Shown here one piece after another: positions 18,101-22,509 of a stretch of 22,509 nucleotides of DNA. This stretch comes from COE1 sp964445375 (lineage in GTDB: Bacteria > Bacillota > Clostridia > Lachnospirales > Lachnospiraceae): positions 1 through 22,509 of the forward strand of contig CAYUKO010000058.1 of the NCBI GenBank assembly GCA_964445375.1. Direction: 5' to 3'. The notes under the pieces were generated by a model, which did no database searches, was not told the DNA's origin, and saw only the letters and a program-made list of their open reading frames with translations. Every line of letters starts with the position of its first letter. The first letter of the stretch is position 1. The translations under genes and the position numbers were made by a program.

Positions 18101-18843
18101 CGATACTGCTCTGGTCCACCAATTCCAGATGCGATTTCAAGCCCTCTTTGCAATCTGCTTTCACATTCCTGCAATACGGTATCCATATAGCGCAATGCAC
18201 CCTGAAACCATGCTTTCCCAGGTAATTCATCGATGGATTCCAGCTTATAATCTTCTCTTCTTGCCTCTAACCATTCCTCTGGAAATGGATAACTCATAGA
18301 AAAATGGTAAAGCCTAAGAATGGCTTCTTCAATCCTCTTCTCACTTCCACCAGTGGTATAGCTCTCCACAAATTGTAAAAACTCTTCTCTTGCTTCAGCG
18401 TGGCAATCTTCTAATAAAGCTTCCAGTACATCCCCCTCCAAAAGCTTGATTTCTCCTTCATCCGCAACACGAAAGCCCGGATCAAGCCCTATTTCATTGA
18501 AGTTGTTTCGGATAACAAAGAGACAAAAGGAATCAATGGTGGTAATCTGTGCATTGTGAATGAGCGCCGACTGCTTCTGCAAATGCTCGTTTTCCGGGTG
18601 TTCTTCCAGTTTTCCTGCAACAGCTTTGCTGATTCGTTCACGCATCTGTGCCGCAGCGGCAGAGGTGAAGGTCACGATTAACAGTCGGTCAATGTCTACC
18701 GGATGCGTTTCATCACATATCTTTTGTATAATTCTTTCAACAAGAACCGCAGTCTTACCGGAGCCTGCCGCCGCAGACACCAGAATATTACAATCTCTTG
18801 TATCAATGACCCTTTGCTGGTCTGGTGTAAACGTAACACCCAT
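15133..18843 (-). CDS. addA: ATP-dependent helicase/nuclease subunit A
   Basis: AddA is the motor and one of two nucleases of the AddAB complex, which unwinds and trims double-strand DNA ends, then yields a 3' tail for RecA. The 1236-residue product is the usual size. It starts with the Q-motif TPDQQRVI (Gln10) and Walker A AAAGSGKT (Lys30). Near residue 398 is the superfamily 1 Walker B box MIDEYQDSN, then MVGDVKQSIYKFRLARPEIF and later VMTIHKSKGLEFP and VLYVALTRAKEKL. The RecB-like nuclease domain at the C terminus has LVDYKTDR (Asp1185, Lys1187). ATG 18843 is three bases after the addB stop, with the ribosome site GGAGAGG inside the end of addB, so the subunits are co-translated. All key residues are present, so the enzyme looks active. 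Confidence 0.98.
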   Translation of the reverse strand: MGVTFTPDQQRVIDTRDCNILVSAAAGSGKTAVLVERIIQKICDETHPVDIDRLLIVTFTSAAAAQMRERISKAVAGKLEEHPENEHLQKQSALIHNAQITTIDSFCLFVIRNNFNEIGLDPGFRVADEGEIKLLEGDVLEALLEDCHAEAREEFLQFVESYTTGGSEKRIEEAILRLYHFSMSYPFPEEWLEARREDYKLESIDELPGKAWFQGALRYMDTVLQECESRLQRGLEIASGIGGPEQYRENLISDLELIEKLRSTTDYQKLYDLFTYSSFTRLSAKKSECDPALKEVVKAIRDEVKKNITDLKKFLFLISPENTFEDMKQCEQVVNELVSLTLAYKERLDQAKRDKNIVDFSDMEHFALQILLEKDEEGKLIQRETALAFQDYFEEIMIDEYQDSNEVQELLLKSISGEGKGRFNRFMVGDVKQSIYKFRLARPEIFMEKYDTYKNSPTAKDNVRIDLSMNFRSRREVTDATNFICGQIMKKQVGNVEYDKKAALYVGASYPKPQEENLYQTELLIATDKGEEGSKALSEKEKEAYVVADRIRELVGHFPVTDGQTGEQRPAKYSDIVILFRATAGWDEDFRRILTERGIPVHITSRTGYFQTLEIQGIVNFLKVLNNPLQDIPFFGVMKLPFFDFSEEEITRIRCFAVAYQKQQEQEENLFLYEQVKLYAEQKADMQEDAELVQKAKHLLQEITKYRARVAYTPIKELIQQLIRETGYASYIGSMPGGEQRYANIELLLERAGAFEKTSFYGLFHFIRYLETMQEKEVDFGEANILDENADVVRVMTIHKSKGLEFPICFVCGLSKQFNLMDTRQAILMDVELGIGVDCIDPQMRTKRKTLRKNIVAQRMKEDTRGEDLRVLYVALTRAKEKLILTAYEEDMPKKLSGNMYLTFEEEEKLPYSVMMSANSYFDLILATLMRHPGIRELLEENGLDYEHHPLPYQEIPIRISLKDANGISTEEIKELGRAAMLEDALEEAQAQRDEELAKELQQRLSFQYPHRDLEGLMVKTTVSELKKAAYEEEAEPTAELFTQERESYIPAFMKEEEAMQGTQYGTAVHKAMELFSFSEKYKDSNNYVNQIREEIDSWIGQGRVTRQDIACVKPQHIAQFLKTDLARNMIEAKSRTDLYKEQPFVLGIPASKLDNKFPETETVLIQGVIDAFYYDEDGDMILVDYKTDRVQAPQELIARYKAQLDYYQEALEQITGKKVKKRVIYSFRLGKEIEV

Positions 18844-18846
18844 GTC

Positions 18847-21800
18847 CTACACCTCTCCTTTCATACGTTCTAATGCCATATCCTGATCCAATTCCTCAAG
18901 CTCACGGACAAGCCCTGCTCCAAGCTTGCGGTCAAAACCACAGATACTACGGTAGTTACAATAAGTACAGGCATTGCCCTTACTCTGTTCATAAGGATTC
19001 AAGGCTATCTCACCATCTAAAATAGAAGTACCGATTTCTCTTATCTTATGGTTTACATAATCAGAAACCACCTTAAAATCTTCCTTGGATAAGACACTGG
19101 AAGCCTTGGTAAAGCTTCCGTCCTTTTTCTTTGCAACCGGAAGAATCTGCGACTTATCCATAAACTCCGAATCCATAAGACGGATAACCTCTTCCTCATC
19201 ACTTACCATCCCTGTCATTTTCAACTCATCCAAAATGGCTCTTTCTATCTCCTGAGGGTCTGGTTTTCCTTTCTCTGTTTCTGTCATCGGGTCACTTACA
19301 TGATAATACAGCATCGCTGCCGGAATGACATTCATGTCAGGATTTTTCTTCTTCTGCGTTTCCATCGCCGCATTCATATAGACGACAAGCTGTAATTGTA
19401 AGCCGTAATACAATGCGGCAAGGTCAAACTTTCGCGTACCAGACTTATAATCAATGACCTTCACATAGAGCTTGTCCCCCTGCTTATAGGTATCTACACG
19501 GTCGATTCTACCAATCAAATGCATCTTTTCCTCTTCGGAAAGGGATATATTGACCGCCTCCAAATCCGAAGTCATCTGGAAGGAAATCTCAAAATTCTCC
19601 GGCTGAAAAACGCCTTGCTTCAACTGATATTGTAAGGTCTGTACGGTTCTGTTTAAAATTCTGTGCATTCTTGTAATCATGTACTCATTGCGCTTACTGC
19701 TGTAAAGCACTGTTTCTCCATAAGAAGCCGCATAGCTTTCCAGACATTCTCCAATCATCCTGTCTGCCGTATCCTTTGGAAAATCAAACCACGTATAGCC
19801 TTCCTTCTCCAATTTCTCTGCAAACTCTTCCAATACCGCATGGAAAATATTACCCATATCCACACTTTCAAAGCTGTACTTATCACGTTCCTCTAAGTGC
19901 AGACCATATTGCAGGAAATGGGCATAGGCACATGCTGCAAATTTCTCCAGTCGACTGACGCTGTTTTTAAGCACCTGCCCATACAATTCTCTTGCAAGCT
20001 CTTTCGGAAGCCTTCTATTCTGATAATGGAAAAAGGCAGCCTTTTTCATCTGTTCTAAAATAGGTGCATAGTTTTCATTTCTGACATACGTGTCATATAG
20101 TGTAAAAAATAATCTCTTGTCCTCTTTCAATTCATCTGCTGCATAGCTTCGAAGCAGCTTCACCAGATATTCCATACTATCTGCCGGAGATTCCATCTGC
20201 TCGGTCATTTCCGCAAGTTCCGGCTGTTTAATAGAAAGGCTTGGGAAAAGCTTTGAAACGGTACTGATTAAGTATGCCGGACGAATACTCTTACCCTCGC
20301 TGTCTACCTTCGAATAAGACAGATACAAATACTCGGTTGGCTTTGTCATCATCAGATACAGATACAATCGCTGAATATACATCTGCTGTCTTGGTGTTGG
20401 TGCAAGCTCAAACTCTGATTCCTGAAGAAACTCGCGGTCAATATCCGAAATAATACCGCCATTTCCACCACTCTTTGGAATCACACCATCATTCACGCCT
20501 ACGAAAAATAACGCCTTAATCTCGCAAAGACGTGTTCGCTCAATATCACCAATCACCACCTTGTCCACCGTCTGAGGAATGGTTCCGACCTTAATTTCCG
20601 CAAATCCGGCATCCAGAATATCGGCAAACTCTTTGATTTCCATGGTTTCCTCGCCTAAAAGCCCGATTACCTGCTCAAGCAGTTCCATCACAAGGCGGTA
20701 AATCTGTGCGTATTCCTTTGCCTTCACCAAGTCTCCCTGCGCTTCAAACTGCTGCTCATATACGAATAGCTTTTCTTCAATTTCTGCACGGACGATAAAA
20801 TCATACAAAGCCTTTACGAATACCTCTCCTGTTGCTTCCTTCATCATAAGAGGCTCTAACATGGTTACAATACGCTCACGAAGCGCATTTAACTCTTCTA
20901 AGTCCTTGGCTTCTTCCTCTTCCCGTTTCAAACGCCTGCTAAAAATGGTATTCCATTTCTTCTTCCCACGGATTCCCATGGTCAGAATATAATTCTCAAG
21001 TTTGTCCGTTTCCTCTGGCGTAATTCCTGATAGTCCACATCGTAAGAAATGAAATACCGATTCATAGGAATAATCCTGAATGACTACCAAAAGAGCACTT
21101 CGGATAAACTCTACAAATGGGTTCAATACAAGCTTATTGGTCTGGTCAAGGAAATAAGGAATCTCAAACTTTTCAAATTCTTCTTTTGCAAGGAATCCAT
21201 AACGTTCCATATCGCCCGTTACTACTGCAATGTCACGATAGCAATAGTCTTTTGTTCGAATAAGCTTCTTAATTGCCAGGCAGACCTGACGAAGCTCTTC
21301 CTTTGGATTGGTCGCCTCAAACATCTGAATGGCATCCTGGTCTTTTTCATACACCTGATAAGGATAGCGGAACAATTCTTTTTCCAAATGTGCCAGCCCC
21401 GGATTATTGCGGTAACGATAAACAACCGGCTCTTTGATGATGACATCTTCTTCTCTTTGGACTCCTGCTTCCTTAGCAAGCTTGGTCAGATCATGTATCG
21501 TCTTCTTACTTAAATGAAACAGCTTCTGCTCACCATCTAAGAGATAGGCATCTTCTCTTGTATCCATGGTTATCGTCATGATTACTTCGCTTGCAAGTGT
21601 CATAAGCTGTTGGATTACCTTATTCTGCACCGGCGTAAAGCCTGTAAAACCGTCAAAAACAATCACGCTGTCTTTCACGATTTCTGACTTTGGTAAAGAA
21701 TAACGCAATAAATCCAGCGTTTCTTCGGTAGTTATATATTTATCCTGTATGTATTTTAAAAAGCCATCATATAAAATCTGCAAGTCTTTTAACTTATAAA

Positions 21801-22257
21801 AGAGCGCCCCTCTTTGCGATGCATATTGCGTGAGCTTCTCTACTTCCTTGATTCCCAATCCATACTGCATGAATTCTGATAATGCAGACTTCACTTCATG
21901 AATGTAACCTATTTTCTTAATGTTACGCTTCATAACGCTAAGATTATCTTCAAGACCTGCTGCTACGCTTCGAAGCACAAGGCTTTTTCCCGTATCATCT
22001 AATACCGGCTTATCATTTCCACCTACTTCTGCAAAGATTCGGTGTGAAAGTCTGCCAAAGCTTAGAACGTCGATGTTCATAATGCCTTTGTTTGGGCTTT
22101 TTCTTACCATATCAAGCTGTGTCTGCATCGTGAACTGGTCCGGCACGACAATCAGGTAATTACGATGCGGATTCCTGCCTGCTTCCTCTATGATATGTTC
22201 ATATAACTGGTGGCTCTTACCTGAGCCCGATGCCCCTATATAAAACCGTAATCCCAT
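18847..22257 (-). CDS. addB: ATP-dependent helicase/nuclease subunit B
   Basis: AddB is the second subunit of the AddAB end-processing enzyme; it scans for the Chi sequence and holds the other nuclease. The 1136-residue product is the normal length. It begins GLRFYIGASGSGKS with Walker A at residues 8-15 (Lys14). The middle is a degenerate helicase. The C-terminal nuclease shows VIDYKSGTRKFDL (Asp936, Lys938). Four cysteines of the iron-sulfur staple are visible: one near residue 774 in KFAACAYAHF and three in CTYCNYRSIC (1097, 1100, 1106). ATG 22257 has AAAGGTG about 6 bases upstream. It is the first gene of its run in the window; I see no convincing promoter directly ahead, so transcription may start further upstream. 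Confidence 0.97.
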   Translation of the reverse strand: MGLRFYIGASGSGKSHQLYEHIIEEAGRNPHRNYLIVVPDQFTMQTQLDMVRKSPNKGIMNIDVLSFGRLSHRIFAEVGGNDKPVLDDTGKSLVLRSVAAGLEDNLSVMKRNIKKIGYIHEVKSALSEFMQYGLGIKEVEKLTQYASQRGALFYKLKDLQILYDGFLKYIQDKYITTEETLDLLRYSLPKSEIVKDSVIVFDGFTGFTPVQNKVIQQLMTLASEVIMTITMDTREDAYLLDGEQKLFHLSKKTIHDLTKLAKEAGVQREEDVIIKEPVVYRYRNNPGLAHLEKELFRYPYQVYEKDQDAIQMFEATNPKEELRQVCLAIKKLIRTKDYCYRDIAVVTGDMERYGFLAKEEFEKFEIPYFLDQTNKLVLNPFVEFIRSALLVVIQDYSYESVFHFLRCGLSGITPEETDKLENYILTMGIRGKKKWNTIFSRRLKREEEEAKDLEELNALRERIVTMLEPLMMKEATGEVFVKALYDFIVRAEIEEKLFVYEQQFEAQGDLVKAKEYAQIYRLVMELLEQVIGLLGEETMEIKEFADILDAGFAEIKVGTIPQTVDKVVIGDIERTRLCEIKALFFVGVNDGVIPKSGGNGGIISDIDREFLQESEFELAPTPRQQMYIQRLYLYLMMTKPTEYLYLSYSKVDSEGKSIRPAYLISTVSKLFPSLSIKQPELAEMTEQMESPADSMEYLVKLLRSYAADELKEDKRLFFTLYDTYVRNENYAPILEQMKKAAFFHYQNRRLPKELARELYGQVLKNSVSRLEKFAACAYAHFLQYGLHLEERDKYSFESVDMGNIFHAVLEEFAEKLEKEGYTWFDFPKDTADRMIGECLESYAASYGETVLYSSKRNEYMITRMHRILNRTVQTLQYQLKQGVFQPENFEISFQMTSDLEAVNISLSEEEKMHLIGRIDRVDTYKQGDKLYVKVIDYKSGTRKFDLAALYYGLQLQLVVYMNAAMETQKKKNPDMNVIPAAMLYYHVSDPMTETEKGKPDPQEIERAILDELKMTGMVSDEEEVIRLMDSEFMDKSQILPVAKKKDGSFTKASSVLSKEDFKVVSDYVNHKIREIGTSILDGEIALNPYEQSKGNACTYCNYRSICGFDRKLGAGLVRELEELDQDMALERMKGEV

Positions 22258-22309
22258 TTCTTACACCTTTCTATATTAAATTCAAGTTTGCGTGTGAAAG
22301 TGAGCCATG

Positions 22310-22455
22310 CACAGATGAGCCGAATTGGCTGCGGGAGCTTGCTCACAAGCAGACATATTCGAGCGAAACTGTATACGGCGAATGCCGCGACAACGAGCAA
22401 CGTAAGTTGCGAGTGGTCGGCATGGCTGAAGTAATGTGCCGCGCACTACGTTCTG
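22310..22455. other. GC-rich, hairpin-rich intergenic segment upstream of addB
   Basis: This stretch is about 55% GC, clearly higher than its AT-rich borders, and is dense in small inverted repeats: GCTTG-CTCA-CAAGC (perfect 5-bp stem), GCAAC-GTAA-GTTGC inside a longer imperfect hairpin at 22382-22423 closed by ATGCC/GGCAT, and GTGC-CGC-GCAC at 22436-22446. Open frames exist on both strands but lack ribosome sites and family features. It could be a dispersed repeat or structured RNA; nothing in this window repeats it, so I only describe it. Confidence 0.4.
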
Positions 22456-22509
22456 AAAAAAAGTAAATGTCTCGACATAGTATGAAAGAGTCTCGTGCTT
22501 TGGACATAT

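Noticed and set aside
21049..21513. 154-codon plus-strand frame within addB
   Set aside because: It is antisense to a conserved part of addB, has no ribosome site and shows no recognisable domain.
22266..22294. Possible promoter TTCACA-17-TATAGA for addB
   Set aside because: Transcription would begin inside or after the addB ribosome site, leaving almost no leader, which contradicts the good AAAGGTG site.
22230..22466. 78-codon plus-strand frame overlapping the addB start
   Set aside because: It overlaps the start of addB, has no ribosome site and no family feature, and spans the hairpin-rich segment.
1..22509. CRISPR array, tRNA, rRNA, insertion sequence or prophage
   Set aside because: No regularly spaced repeats, no tRNA cloverleaf or rRNA segments, and no transposase, integrase or phage gene recognised on either strand.

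Overview
The window looks like chromosomal DNA from a low-GC Gram-positive anaerobe, most likely a Lachnospiraceae-type member of the Clostridia. This is inferred from the AddAB (not RecBCD) nuclease, strong GGAGG-type ribosome sites, lipoprotein binding proteins, a YesMN-style two-component system and an OPT transporter paired with a PqqD-like gene. I cannot name a genus. Every gene I can support is on the minus strand, so the window is described from its right end to its left.

Right end (22258-22509): about 250 bases with no convincing gene, GC-rich and hairpin-rich next to its neighbours. Then comes a tight run (22257 to 13608): addB, addA, a HAD-family phosphatase and a CPBP intramembrane protease. 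The addB/addA and phosphatase/protease junctions are three bases apart and an 8-base overlap respectively. AddAB processes double-strand DNA ends for recombination; the last two genes have no obvious link to that work.

Middle (13575 to 4845): a solute uptake module with its own sensing genes. A lipoprotein of the Fe3+/AfuA-type binding-protein family, a YesM-type histidine kinase and an AraC-type response regulator form a three-gene sensing unit laid out like staphylococcal HptA-HptS-HptR. It ends in an intrinsic terminator. A second promoter, with a good -10, a poor -35 and a 20-bp-phased direct repeat just upstream, starts the transport operon: a second lipoprotein binding protein, a 12-helix fused permease with two EAA loops, and an ATPase. 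The ATPase carries an unusual insert of about 120 residues between the Q-loop and the LSGGQ signature, and both permease EAA loops have Asp where Gly is usual. A strong hairpin terminator ends this operon. The substrate is not shown by sequence; iron is the default family guess, but phosphorylated organic compounds fit the sensor layout at least as well.

Left end (4722 to 1): an OPT-family oligopeptide transporter followed five bases later by a small PqqD-like protein (a RiPP-recognition-type fold), with no RiPP enzyme or precursor seen in the window. A consensus promoter then drives gltB (glutamate synthase large subunit), which runs off the left edge after 725 codons. Between promoter and gene is an intrinsic terminator whose 5' arm can also form a small hairpin with an AAAGGC hexaloop. 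This suggests gltB is controlled by transcription antitermination, possibly by an ANTAR-type RNA-binding regulator of nitrogen metabolism.
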